Shown here in pieces: positions 56,066 through 64,000 of a DNA stretch of 64,000 nt. Below the pieces are notes generated by a model, which was not told where the DNA came from, did no database searches, and saw nothing but the letters and a program-made list of their open reading frames with translations. Source of the DNA: Physcomitrium patens (lineage: Eukaryota > Streptophyta > Bryopsida > Funariales > Funariaceae); contig NC_037264.1 of NCBI RefSeq assembly GCF_000002425.4, forward strand, positions 8,530,891 through 8,594,890, written 5' to 3'. Made by a program: the position numbers and the translations under genes. The stretch's first letter is position 1. Every line of letters starts with the position of its first letter.

Positions 56066-56385
56066 TGTCACAAACACAGAATACAGACTTGATATCTACC
56101 AAGAAGTTCAGGAAGAACTTGCTAGAACTAGATTAATCAGATGAATACAAGAACAACACCAGAGAGGTGAGCTAGAGCTCCAAGAGATGTGTTGTCGAGA
56201 CTAAAGAACTCTTCAACCTCGATTCCAATATATATTCCTATTTAGGAAGCTTCTCAAGCAACTTCTATCAACTAGGAAGCTTCTAGAAGGTTCCAGAGAC
56301 TTGCTTCTAGAAGGTTCTAGAAGCTTGTCTCTAGAAGGTTCTAGAAACTTCTCTCTAGAAGGTTCTAAGGATTATATCCCTAACA
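56066..56385 (-). repeat. C2 5' LTR (320 bp)
   Basis: Plus-strand ends TGTCACAAACACAG and ATATCCCTAACA. It has one unit of the ~100-bp block where C1 and the C2 3' LTR have two. TATA-like AATATATATT at 56228-56237. Confidence 0.94.
56281..56365 (-). promoter_or_regulatory. Heat-shock-element array in the C2 5' LTR
   Basis: TTCTAGAAGGTTCTAGAA at 56305-56322 is four perfect alternating units. GAAGGTTCTAGAA at 56334-56346 is three. Further partial copies lie at 56281-56297 and 56358-56365. In element direction all lie some 40-140 bp upstream of the TATA box at 56228-56237. The motif fits the nGAAnnTTCn rule exactly; binding is inferred. Confidence 0.72.
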
Positions 56386-57524
56386 GATATAAAAACTCTT
56401 TTACTACCTTAAAAAGGCTGTAAATTGTTAAAATTATAGTAGAAGAAGTAAATGGTTTATATAATTGATACTAAGATCTAGTTGAGGGTAGGATTGGGCT
56501 AAAATATCCTTAGGATAGATTAGATTGATATCCAAGGGTCGACCGTTTATCAGACATGGTCAAAATCAGATCTCTAGTCATAAAAACGATTGCCTAGGAC
56601 AAATTAGGATTTTATTCAAAAATCAAAGATTATAATTTAGGAGCTAGCTTAAAGCTCTTTCCAAGCACATAAAGATAGTTTTTTTAGGATTTTTTAGGAC
56701 GAAGAAATTGTTATTCAAAGTCAGGGTTTATATTGGTGATTTGGGTTTTATATAATATAACTAGGGCTAGCAATTTTGGCTAGTTCGTGCAACCAGTGTA
56801 ACATCTACGGTTAAAAATTTGAAACTATTTGGATTATTAAGTGTACTAAGTATATAGAAATTTTTTTGATAATCTAACGGTGTGGTTTAGAGATATTTGG
56901 ATTTTAGTACAAGAGGATTTTGGAAGTTGGCTATTTGGAATTGGATAGGATTTCTATGATATCTAGAGTTCTACTTGTTAAAATAAGGTAAAATTTGGCA
57001 TGGTATTGAAGGACTTAAAGATCAAGTTGCACACCAATTTTGAATTAAATTTAATAGTTGGAGAAGGAAAAATCATTGTTGGGATTTTTGCTTTACTTTT
57101 CAAGTTGGTGGCCAAGTGATGTTAGTGCAATTTTTGGAGGTTTTCTCACAATCTATAAGTTGGATTGGGCTGAAAATTCTTAAACATATAGAAGACTTAC
57201 ATTGAAATTTGTATGAAAAATTTCACATCAAGTGGACGATCAGATTAGAAGTTATAGCTTATTAAAGCTCACTGATTAGGATTAGGGCTTATAAGAAAAA
57301 TCTAAATTTCTTAAATATGAAAGTAACAAGGTAATTGAGGTTTATGTATGATTGAGGCTACTAAGAAGAGTGTTTTTTAGCACTTTTGAATTGAAATTTG
57401 GATTATATTCTTTTCATATGGGTAGAACCTATTAGGATTTTTTAGATGTTTCTGAAACACAACCTAACCTTCCATAGTTAGGTGCTCTGTGTATTTTCAA
57501 GCAAGACAACACATAATATGACAA

Positions 57525-59182
57525 TGTTATTATAATTGCTTGAGAATGCTCTGAGCACCTAGCTATGGATGGAAGAATGGAAATTACAATAATAAAATCC
57601 TAATTCTAATAGAATACTAACAATGCTCTAATTAGATCATAATAATGCTAAGTAAGCTTAATCAAATTTAAAAAAACCTCAAAGAAATTTCAAACAAATA
57701 ATAATAATTCTTAAAAAAATATTAGAAGGATCACATATATTACTCAAATACATCTCAATTCAATCTTAATTTAATTCTAGTTAAAGTCCTATTGAACTTC
57801 ATTCAAACTTTAGGCCAAAACTAATTGAATCTTAAATCCTAATAAAATCCTAAATCCTAAATCAAACCCTAAACAAACCTTAAATCAAATGCGAATCAAA
57901 TCCTAAACAAAATCCTAACCAAATCCTAAATCAAATCCTAATCCAAATCTTAAATCCTAAACCAAATCCTAATTAAATCCTAAATCCTAAATTAAACCCC
58001 AACCAAATTCTAAATCCTAAATAAAATCCTAACCAAATCCTAAACCAAATCCTAATCTAAATCCTAAATCCTAAAATAAATCCTAACCAATTCCTAATCC
58101 TAAATCATATTCTAATCCAAATCCTAAACCCTGAACCAAATCCTAACCAAATCCAAAACCAAACCCTAGTAATTCCTATAATAGATTTAAATCTCAATAA
58201 CTGATGAATAAATCGTTGATCTTAATTCAAATTTTACACACTTCTAAAAAAATAAGTTAAAAACAACCACAAAAAAATTGAAAAAGATCGGAGTTACCAA
58301 ATTGACAAAAACCTCAAAATTGTGCTTGGGTATTGGCCAGCCTCCTTCTCCAATCTTGATGCCAATCTTCCAGAGCCAATATCTCTCTTTTGTACCATTC
58401 GATTGATTTCAAAATTCTCATATACATAGAAAAACAAGTCTAATATCCATTCACGTAAGTTTCACTCCAATCCAACTAGTAGATTGCAAGAAAGCTTAAA
58501 AATCCCCACTGGACCTAAAATTCTACTTTCTAAGACCTTGACCCTTTTAAACCTCAATATCCAATTCACAACACATATTGAACACAACTATAACCATAAA
58601 CATACAAAATCTCACCCATATATCTACTATAAAAGTCTTGAAATCATCCAAAATATAAACCCTATTTTATTTCATAAAGCCCAAGTCATCCAAAACAAAC
58701 CTTGACTTTGCAAAGCTCTTACAAAGTCATAATAACTCTAAATCCCCCAAAATCAATTTTTATACAAATTCTATCCAATATGCTATCAAAATCCACTCTC
58801 CGATCTACCAAAGAGTCCCAGAGTCGTCGTCGTCGAGATTCGATTTTGTTCTTCAAGGTCTGATTTCAAGCCTAGTTCATAACTAACCGTCTCCGAGTAT
58901 CAACATCTAGTTTTTTTTAAGTAATTTTTACTAGAATTTACTCTTAACTTCCTCCTAAAGATGTCTATATCATTTATTTTTCCAATCTATCTTATTTTGT
59001 CTTATTTTTGGCCCTACAAAGTAAGTAGAAGCTATTTTTTTTAAAAGGGCAGCATTACTACTAAAAGTTTTACTAACTTCCTATCTTTTATCCATATTTT
59101 TCTACCTTTCTTTTAACTTGGCTCTTCTATAATAAGATCCATATTATCATCTTTCAACATATAATCAGGTTACAACACGACA
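57525..59182 (-). repeat. A-type LTR A4 (1658 bp), head to head with A3b
   Basis: Plus-strand ends TGTTATTATAATTGC and GTTACAACACGACA show an A-type LTR in minus orientation. Its start mirrors the end of A3b (GCTATGGATGG here, TTCCATAGTTAGG there), one base apart. It holds the degenerate CCTAAA array at 57832-58170. Short frames inside look like chance. No coding element attached. Confidence 0.75.
57832..58170. repeat. Degenerate telomere-like AAATCCTAA array
   Basis: About 340 bp of AAATCCTAA, AACCAAATCCTAA and AAACCCTAAAC units. These resemble the plant telomere repeat CCCTAAA, but mostly have T for C and irregular spacing. The A2 LTR has one AAACCCTAAACAAACC phrase, so expansion of an LTR-internal phrase explains it better than a telomere. 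Confidence 0.8.
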
Positions 59183-59277
59183 ACGTATTGGGCAAAATCT
59201 TATGCCTTTACTCAATTTTGTGGTACAACAACCAATGCCAATGGAGATTGATGCTTTGCAATGACTATTGATACTAC
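59183..59277 (+). pseudogene. Gag remnant between A4 and B4
   Basis: Plus strand reads NLMPLLNFVVQQPMPMEIDALQ, with the P-M-E-I-D-A pattern found between capsid and knuckle in Ty3/gypsy gags. It may continue the G gag. Too short to be sure. Confidence 0.45.
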
Positions 59278-59828
59278 TATCAAGGACAAAGACTCGATGA
59301 GGGAAAATATACACAAAAAGGCTATCTCGATATAATAAGTCAAAATATAAACAAGTAGGTATATTAAAAGGAAACTAGAATGGCTATTGCCACAAGACAA
59401 GAAACTAAAGACTCTCGAACCTGGACTAGAAGCAAGAAAGGAGTTGACAAGAGTGAAGAAGCCTTCACTCTTGTCTCTATATATACTATCTAACTAGGGG
59501 CTACGTGGCGACGTTCTATAAGACCTCCAATATGTGTTGACTTTGTAGGACACATGCCTTGACTTACTGTCAAGGACAAAGACTCGATGAGGGAAAATAT
59601 ACACAAAAAGGCAAGCTAACAACATGTGTGGCACATGGCCAACTTGTTGACCACGTTTCTAATCCAAAAAGTCAATTAAAGACACCTATGAAGTCAAAGC
59701 AGCGTCTAAGAAGTTTCTAGGAAGCTTCTATATTAAATATTATAGAATTAACTTACTTTTATCTACTTTTACTTATTTCTACCTATTTCTATATGTAATT
59801 ATTAGCTTACATGATTATGGCCGTGACA
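59278..59828 (-). repeat. B4 3' LTR (551 bp)
   Basis: Plus-strand start TATCAAGGACAAAG and end TATGGCCGTGACA. TATA region GTCTCTATATATAC near 59472. A 44-bp copy of its own terminal sequence lies inside at 59569-59612. Confidence 0.9.
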
Positions 59829-59845
59829 TTACCCTCCCTTCTAGA
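59829..59845 (-). other. B4 polypurine tract
   Basis: Minus strand AGAAGGGAGGGTAA, next to the 3' LTR start. Purine-rich as required. Confidence 0.75.
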
Positions 59846-59869
59846 GACGAGTTCTACAAGGAGCGGTCA

Positions 59870-60292
59870 TCATATGTTGAGGAAATCTATGATGCGACGA
59901 ATTATATTCGCCACATACTCTGATCTCTGTTCTCTTCGAAGATGATTGATAGGGCCTCTCAACCATCGGTAGTGTCCCATACCAGGGCGGGAAGACCACC
60001 CAGTTATTTGATCATTGTTGAGGCCTTCGTAACTTCCTTCGAATAGAATATTTGGAACACCATCAGGAGTTGTTCCTACCTCTAGCAAAATCACCAAACA
60101 TCGGGAGTCCCTTCCCAAATCGTGATACCAAACGCGTTGTATCTCACCATCTATTCGAGGAAGAACATGTCGTTCTTGAAGATGTTCATCTCGATTGCGT
60201 CGTCTTGAAGGTTGTGACAATCGTAATGTCTCGTTCGGCAGGTCAGCAAACGAAGGTTCTTGAGTTGAATCCGCTGGTTGTTGGCTCTCCAT
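59870..60292 (-). CDS. B4 accessory ORF after the chromodomain
   Basis: Open frame of 140 codons with its own ATG (MESQQPADSTQEPSFADLPN), about 95 bp after the pol stop. An N-terminal third is polar and basic (SRRRNRDEHLQERH), the middle is beta-rich (IQRVWYHDLGRDSRCLVILL), then FEGSYEGLNN, GMGHYRWLRGPINHL and a C-terminal helix (EYVANIIRRIIDFLNI). No signal peptide or membrane segment in this frame. No family recognised. Shared with B1, B3 and, more distantly, C2, always at the same place. Probably read from a separate or spliced RNA; that is inference. Confidence 0.75.
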   Translation of the reverse strand: MESQQPADSTQEPSFADLPNETLRLSQPSRRRNRDEHLQERHVLPRIDGEIQRVWYHDLGRDSRCLVILLEVGTTPDGVPNILFEGSYEGLNNDQITGWSSRPGMGHYRWLRGPINHLRREQRSEYVANIIRRIIDFLNI

Positions 60293-60386
60293 CTAATTAG
60301 CATCACAAATGTAAAGAAGTTACAAACAAGGATAGGAAATTGAATGTTATCTTGCCTCAATCTTGTCTCTTTTATAAGAGAGATTT

Positions 60387-61598
60387 TCATCTTGGTTTCG
60401 ATGGATGTCGTTGATGAAAAACTTTGACTTTAGTTGATGCATTTGCTAGATTCCTGGATGGCTCCCATGTGCGTTCACTAATATCATATCCGTGCCAATG
60501 AACAAGATATTCCAACTTATTTCGGCGCCGCCTTGAGTCTAATATCTCTTCCACCTCAAATTCTTCATTATTATCTACTTCTATAAGAGGCGGTGGCATT
60601 TGTTTTCTTCCTTGTATATCCACTGTCTTATATGGTTCAAGAAGAGATACGTGGAATATAGGATGGATCTTCATTGACTCCAGTAGATGTAACCGATATG
60701 CTACTGGGTTGATCTGTTCAGAAACAGAAAAGGGGCCAAGCCTACGATAGTCCAACTTGTCACAAGGTCGAGTAGTCTTGATATTGCGACGAAGTAGCCA
60801 TACCTTATCACCCACGTTGAGTTGTGGTTGTTCCTTACGATATAGATCTGCGTTTATCTTTTGTCGTTCTTGAGCTTCCTTCAATTGTGTCTTTATTATT
60901 GCATGTAACTCTGACAACCGATTTGCAATATCTTCTGCTGCAGGATTATCAACTTTTGAAAAATCAAAAGTATCAAGTCGTGGATGATAGCCATAATTGG
61001 CAAAGAAAGGTGTTTGTTGCGTGGAAGAATGTACCGTATTATTATAAGCAAACTCTGCCAATGGCAGAAGGGTTGTCCAATCATCTTGTTGGTAGTTGAT
61101 AGTACACCTTAAATATTGCTCCAAGACTTGGTTTACGTGCTCTGTTTGTCCATCAGTTTGAGGATGGAAAGCCGAAGATAGTTTTATGTCCACTTTTAAA
61201 ATCTTGAAAAGGGTCCTCCAAAATCTTGACACAAATTGAGTTCCCCTATCCGATATGATATCTTTAGGTAATCCATGATAGCGATAGATATTATCAATGA
61301 AAAGCTTAGCTGTTTCTTCACCTGTGATAGATTTTGTACATGACAAAAAGTGTGCCATCTTGGTAAAACGATCTACTATCATAAATATAGAATCATAAGA
61401 TCTTGAGCTTGGAAGATCTATGATGAAATCCATAGAAACAGAAGACCATGGTTGTTCTGGTATAGGTAATGGCTGAAGAAGTCCGTAAGGTCGATGACGA
61501 GGAATTTTTGATCTTGAATAAATATCACATGATTGTACAAAGTCTTTGACTGTCTTCCACATTTGTGGCCACCAAAAATCTCTTGATATGAGTTCCAA
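60387..61598 (-). CDS. B4 integrase core and chromodomain
   Basis: Open segment of 403 codons. VSMDFIIDLPSSRSYDSIF has the first catalytic Asp, LPKDIISDRGTQFVSRFW the second, HPQTDGQTEHVNQVLEQYL the Glu. Then the GPF/Y-like part (KLDYRRLGPFSVSEQINPVA), and the chromodomain at the end (KLEYLVHWHGYDISERTWEP). The zinc domain lies just upstream near 61530-61690. Integrase would join the cDNA to host DNA. Confidence 0.93.
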   Translation of the reverse strand: MELISRDFWWPQMWKTVKDFVQSCDIYSRSKIPRHRPYGLLQPLPIPEQPWSSVSMDFIIDLPSSRSYDSIFMIVDRFTKMAHFLSCTKSITGEETAKLFIDNIYRYHGLPKDIISDRGTQFVSRFWRTLFKILKVDIKLSSAFHPQTDGQTEHVNQVLEQYLRCTINYQQDDWTTLLPLAEFAYNNTVHSSTQQTPFFANYGYHPRLDTFDFSKVDNPAAEDIANRLSELHAIIKTQLKEAQERQKINADLYRKEQPQLNVGDKVWLLRRNIKTTRPCDKLDYRRLGPFSVSEQINPVAYRLHLLESMKIHPIFHVSLLEPYKTVDIQGRKQMPPPLIEVDNNEEFEVEEILDSRRRRNKLEYLVHWHGYDISERTWEPSRNLANASTKVKVFHQRHPSKPR

Positions 61599-61703
61599 AG
61601 TCTTATTATATCCAAAGTGCCCTGCTGCTGGAAAGTCATGACGTGCTTGAAGAACACATAAACATACTTCTCCTTCTGGAACATATAGGCGTCCTTCAAA
61701 ATA

Positions 61704-62270
61704 TTATAGATTATTCTTAAACTTGAACTTAGAAGGATCATGAAACTTGGAAGAATTATTCTCGATATCATAAACAAGAGGATCTGAGGACATACTGGAC
61801 TGGATTTGCTTGAGAAAAGTTGAATCAACAGTCAATGTTGATTTCATTGCTCGGAGATGAAATTGCTCCGGTTTCAAGAGGACCGTTCTTTGTTGCTCAA
61901 AAGCTAAATCTCCTTCTTTTGGTGCAAAATAAGAACGTCTAGATAGGGCATCGGATAAACCTTGTTGTTTTCCTGGCCGATAAGTGATAATGAACTCGAA
62001 TCTTGACAAAGACATACTCCAACGAACTTGACGACGATTCAACATGCGTGTTGACATGAAATACTCGAGGTTCTTGTGATCTGTATACACAATGACTGGA
62101 CTAGAAGCGCCTTCTAGATAATGACGTCATTCTTGAAAGGAATCCACGATCGCAAGAAGTTCTTTATCGTGGATCTCATAATTGATCTCGGCTGTTGAGA
62201 ATTTTCTTGAATGAAAAGCTATCGGATGAAGTTTTTCATCTGTTCCCATTTGTGATAAAACTGCACCTTA
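61704..62270 (-). pseudogene. B4 RNase H end
   Basis: VYTDHKNLEYFMSTRMLNRR, QVRWSMSLSRFEFIITYRPG and QGLSDALSRRSYF give the end of RNase H. The linker to integrase follows. Catalytic acids are in the expected order. Confidence 0.87.
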
Positions 62271-63875
62271 GGCAAAATCTGATGCATCTGTTTCCATAAA
62301 AAATGCCTTGGAAAAGTCAACACGATATAAGACTGGTGCAGAGACAAACGATGTCTTCAAGGCTTCAAATGCTGCTTCCGCTTCTTGATTCCATTGAAAT
62401 TTATCTTTACTAGTCAAGCGTGTAAGTGGAGCTGCAACTCGTGAGAAATCTTTGATGAAGATCCGATAGTAATTGGCAAATCCCAAAAAACATTGGACAT
62501 CTCTTACTGTCCTTGGAATCTTCCAATACATGATTGTTTGGACTTTTTTAGAATCCATCATGAGACCATCATTTGAAATGATGTATCCTAAAAAGTCAAC
62601 TTGAGTAGTGTGAAATACACACTTTTCCATCTTGGCGTACAATCCTGCATCTCTAAGTTTTTGTAATACTTGACGAACATGTATTTCATGTTCTTCAACA
62701 TTCTTAGAATAGATCAAGATATCGTCTAGATAGCAGACGACAAAATTATCTAAGAATTCACGAAATACATCATTCATGAGATGTTGAAAAGCAGTTAGTG
62801 CATTCGTGAGTCCAAAGGGCATGACATTATATTCGAAATGTCCATACCTGGTTCGAAACGCAGTCTTCCATTCATCTCCTTCTTTGATCCGTACTAGATT
62901 ATATGCTCCTCTTAGATCTATTTTTGTATAGATCTTAGCTTGATTCAACTGGTCAAGGAGTCCTGATATCAAAGGTAATGGATACCTGTTCTTGATTGTG
63001 ATCTTGTTGAGTCCTCGATAATCAACACACATTCGTAAAGATCCATCTTTTTTCTTTACGAATAGAATTGGAGCTCCTGCTGGAGATTTTGAATGGCGTA
63101 TGAAATTCTTCGCTAAATTCTCGTCAATATATGTCTTGAGTTCAGCCATCTCATCTTGCGATAAACTGTAAATTGGTCCAAATGGTGGCTGAGTTCCTTC
63201 CTTGAGGTCGATTGAACAATCATATGGACGATGCTCAGGAAGAATATCTGCATTCTTTTTCTCAAAAACGTCTTGATACTCTTGATATTGACTTGGAATG
63301 CCACTTGAAGTCTTTACGTTTTCAGAAATAGGTGCAGCATAAATAGCAAAAGTTGATCCTTCTTTTGCTGCGTGTATAAATGCTTTTGCACCTATCAGTG
63401 CGGGTTTTACTATACTAGACTTATAATTTTTTACTTGGTTAGTAGAACTATTAATAACGCTCTGGGAAAAGTCAAGTTTATGCGAATTCCAATCTATTCG
63501 AGGGTTATATTTTTCTAGCCAGGATAAACCTAAAATAACTGGATTGGACGGGGATTTAATTATGTTAAAAGCTATGTAGCTATCATGACCGTCTATTGTT
63601 ACTTTTATAGGATGAGTTTCATGAGTGACATCTCCAGAAGACAAGGGACGACCATCTATGACTTCTACATGTACTGGTTTAGGTTTCTGTACAAAGGGTA
63701 TTTTACGACTTTTAACAAATTGTTCATCTAAAAAACATGCTGAGGCTCCCGAATCTAATAAAGCAGAGGCTTTGTAATTCTTAGGTCCTAAATATAAGTC
63801 TATTATAAAACAAGGAGAGGGTTCTGAGGAGAGGATAGGACCTTCATTAGGAATTGTACAAGGTTCGAGCTGCAT
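62268..63875 (-). CDS. B4 protease, RT and RNase H start
   Basis: Open segment of 535 codons. Protease: KASALLDSGASACFLDEQF at about residue 40 and [16 protein letters not shown] after it. RT from about residue 205: [54 protein letters not shown], FTxKIDLRGAYNLV-type, VMPFGLTNALTAFQHLM, VCYLDDILIYSKN with Y-L-D-D. It ends at METDASDFA of RNase H. Near full-length for a chromovirus PR-RT. Confidence 0.93.
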   Translation of the reverse strand: MQLEPCTIPNEGPILSSEPSPCFIIDLYLGPKNYKASALLDSGASACFLDEQFVKSRKIPFVQKPKPVHVEVIDGRPLSSGDVTHETHPIKVTIDGHDSYIAFNIIKSPSNPVILGLSWLEKYNPRIDWNSHKLDFSQSVINSSTNQVKNYKSSIVKPALIGAKAFIHAAKEGSTFAIYAAPISENVKTSSGIPSQYQEYQDVFEKKNADILPEHRPYDCSIDLKEGTQPPFGPIYSLSQDEMAELKTYIDENLAKNFIRHSKSPAGAPILFVKKKDGSLRMCVDYRGLNKITIKNRYPLPLISGLLDQLNQAKIYTKIDLRGAYNLVRIKEGDEWKTAFRTRYGHFEYNVMPFGLTNALTAFQHLMNDVFREFLDNFVVCYLDDILIYSKNVEEHEIHVRQVLQKLRDAGLYAKMEKCVFHTTQVDFLGYIISNDGLMMDSKKVQTIMYWKIPRTVRDVQCFLGFANYYRIFIKDFSRVAAPLTRLTSKDKFQWNQEAEAAFEALKTSFVSAPVLYRVDFSKAFFMETDASDFA

Positions 63876-64000
63876 GGTCCCTATTGTAGCTGGACGAATC
63901 CGTTTTCCGACATGTTGTCTTCTTTGACCGTCGTACCCCTCATTTTATAGTTGCGTCATTTCTTTGGACAATGTTGAGCAGTGTGCTTAGGTTCTCCGCA
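63876..64000 (-). pseudogene. B4 gag zinc knuckle
   Basis: The minus strand reads GEPKHTAQHCPKK in the last 70 bases, the C-terminal half of the CCHC knuckle seen in B1. The rest of gag is outside. Confidence 0.7.

Larger units (their letters stand above)
50325..56385 (-). mobile_element. Element C2: chromovirus inserted in an A-type LTR
   Basis: Two C LTRs bound minus-strand gag, protease, RT, RNase H, integrase, chromodomain and an accessory ORF. Exact 5-bp target duplication gatat at 50320-50324 and 56386-56390; the empty site is visible in A3a (CTAGGATATAAAAAC near 42640). LTRs differ at about 5-6% by eye, plus one repeat unit. It is nearly complete in parts, broken in about four to six places, and has the second youngest look in the window. 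Confidence 0.95.
50140..57523 (+). repeat. A-type LTR A3b, split by C2
   Basis: Starts TGTTGTAATATAATTA and ends ACATAATATGACA. With C2 (50325-56385) and one copy of its target duplication left out it is about 1320 bp, like A3a. Pieces are 50140-50324 and 56391-57523. From 56437 to about 57418 it is almost identical to A3a. It has A-type ends, so it is taken as a solo LTR. Confidence 0.75.
48772..59277 (+). mobile_element. Element G: Ty3/gypsy-type LTR and gag, split by later insertions
   Basis: An LTR, an initiator-Met-like primer site and a gag lie in plus order. Gag stops at 50139 where A-type LTRs follow, and a gag-like QQPMPMEIDALQ stretch reappears at 59183-59277 before B4. The link between the two pieces is inferred. 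Broken, with more than five breaks in gag. Rest of the element not seen. Confidence 0.65.
59278..64000 (-). mobile_element. Element B4: best preserved family B chromovirus
   Basis: Minus strand: 3' LTR, polypurine tract, accessory ORF, chromodomain, integrase, RNase H, RT, protease and the gag knuckle, where the window ends. Broken in about three or four visible places, otherwise with long open stretches, so it is likely the youngest element here. It was inserted in the G gag remnant. Confidence 0.93.

Noticed and set aside
57832-58170. True telomere or subtelomere
   Set aside because: Units are irregular and mostly ATCCTAA, the tract lies inside an LTR with defined ends, and a seed phrase exists in other A LTRs.
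58484-58705. Open frame of 73 codons in the A4 LTR
   Set aside because: Composition follows the A+T-rich LTR; no start context or relative elsewhere in the window.

Overview
The window is repetitive plant DNA, about two thirds A+T, and almost every base can be assigned to LTR retrotransposons of the Ty3/gypsy superfamily. I see no host gene, tRNA, rRNA or CRISPR array. A plant source is inferred from the mix of element types: chromoviruses with an integrase chromodomain, initiator-Met-like primer binding sites, and a non-chromodomain lineage with an extra ORF after integrase. A seed-free plant (bryophyte, lycophyte or fern) seems most likely to me, but this rests on remembered family resemblance. 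The setting looks heterochromatic.

I use working names. A: long LTRs of 1.25-1.65 kb, TGTCGT...ACGACA. B and C: chromoviruses with LTRs of about 560 bp and 320-421 bp. D: non-chromodomain Ty3/gypsy with a coiled-coil third ORF. F: a 1.2-1.3 kb LTR found only as solo copies. G: LTR plus gag. H: a 2.05 kb solo LTR.

Layout. Position 1-30642 is one nest. The oldest layer is D1 (+, from 7171). It carries C1 (-), which A1 (-, 1-6438) entered. It also carries solo F LTRs at 7439-8713 and 27638-28923, and B1 (+, 11816-24677, target duplication ccaga), which itself holds A2 (-, 16826-23262). Position 30643-38265 is D2 (-), split by the H solo LTR (33399-35449, target duplication acaag). Position 38266-42450 is B2 (-), then an A-type LTR (42451-43770), then the decayed B3 (+, 43771-48226) holding a third F solo LTR. 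Position 48772-59277 is G (+). Its gag is split by two A-type LTRs lying head to head (50140-57523 and 57525-59182), and the first of these holds C2 (-, 50325-56385, target duplication gatat). B4 (-) runs from 59278 to the right edge and is the best preserved copy.

Points that stand out. (1) Family C LTRs carry arrays of perfect heat-shock-element motifs upstream of a TATA box, and the G LTR has a perfect four-unit motif 18 bp before its TATA box. (2) Families B and C share a small ORF of about 110-140 codons between the chromodomain and the 3' LTR, with a GHYxWLxGPxNHL core. (3) D carries a long coiled-coil ORF after integrase. (4) Two A-type LTRs 13 kb apart are almost identical over about 1 kb with an abrupt edge, although one holds an insertion that looks older than that identity. 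(5) One A-type LTR contains a degenerate telomere-like array. All elements are treated as fossils; divergences are estimates by eye.
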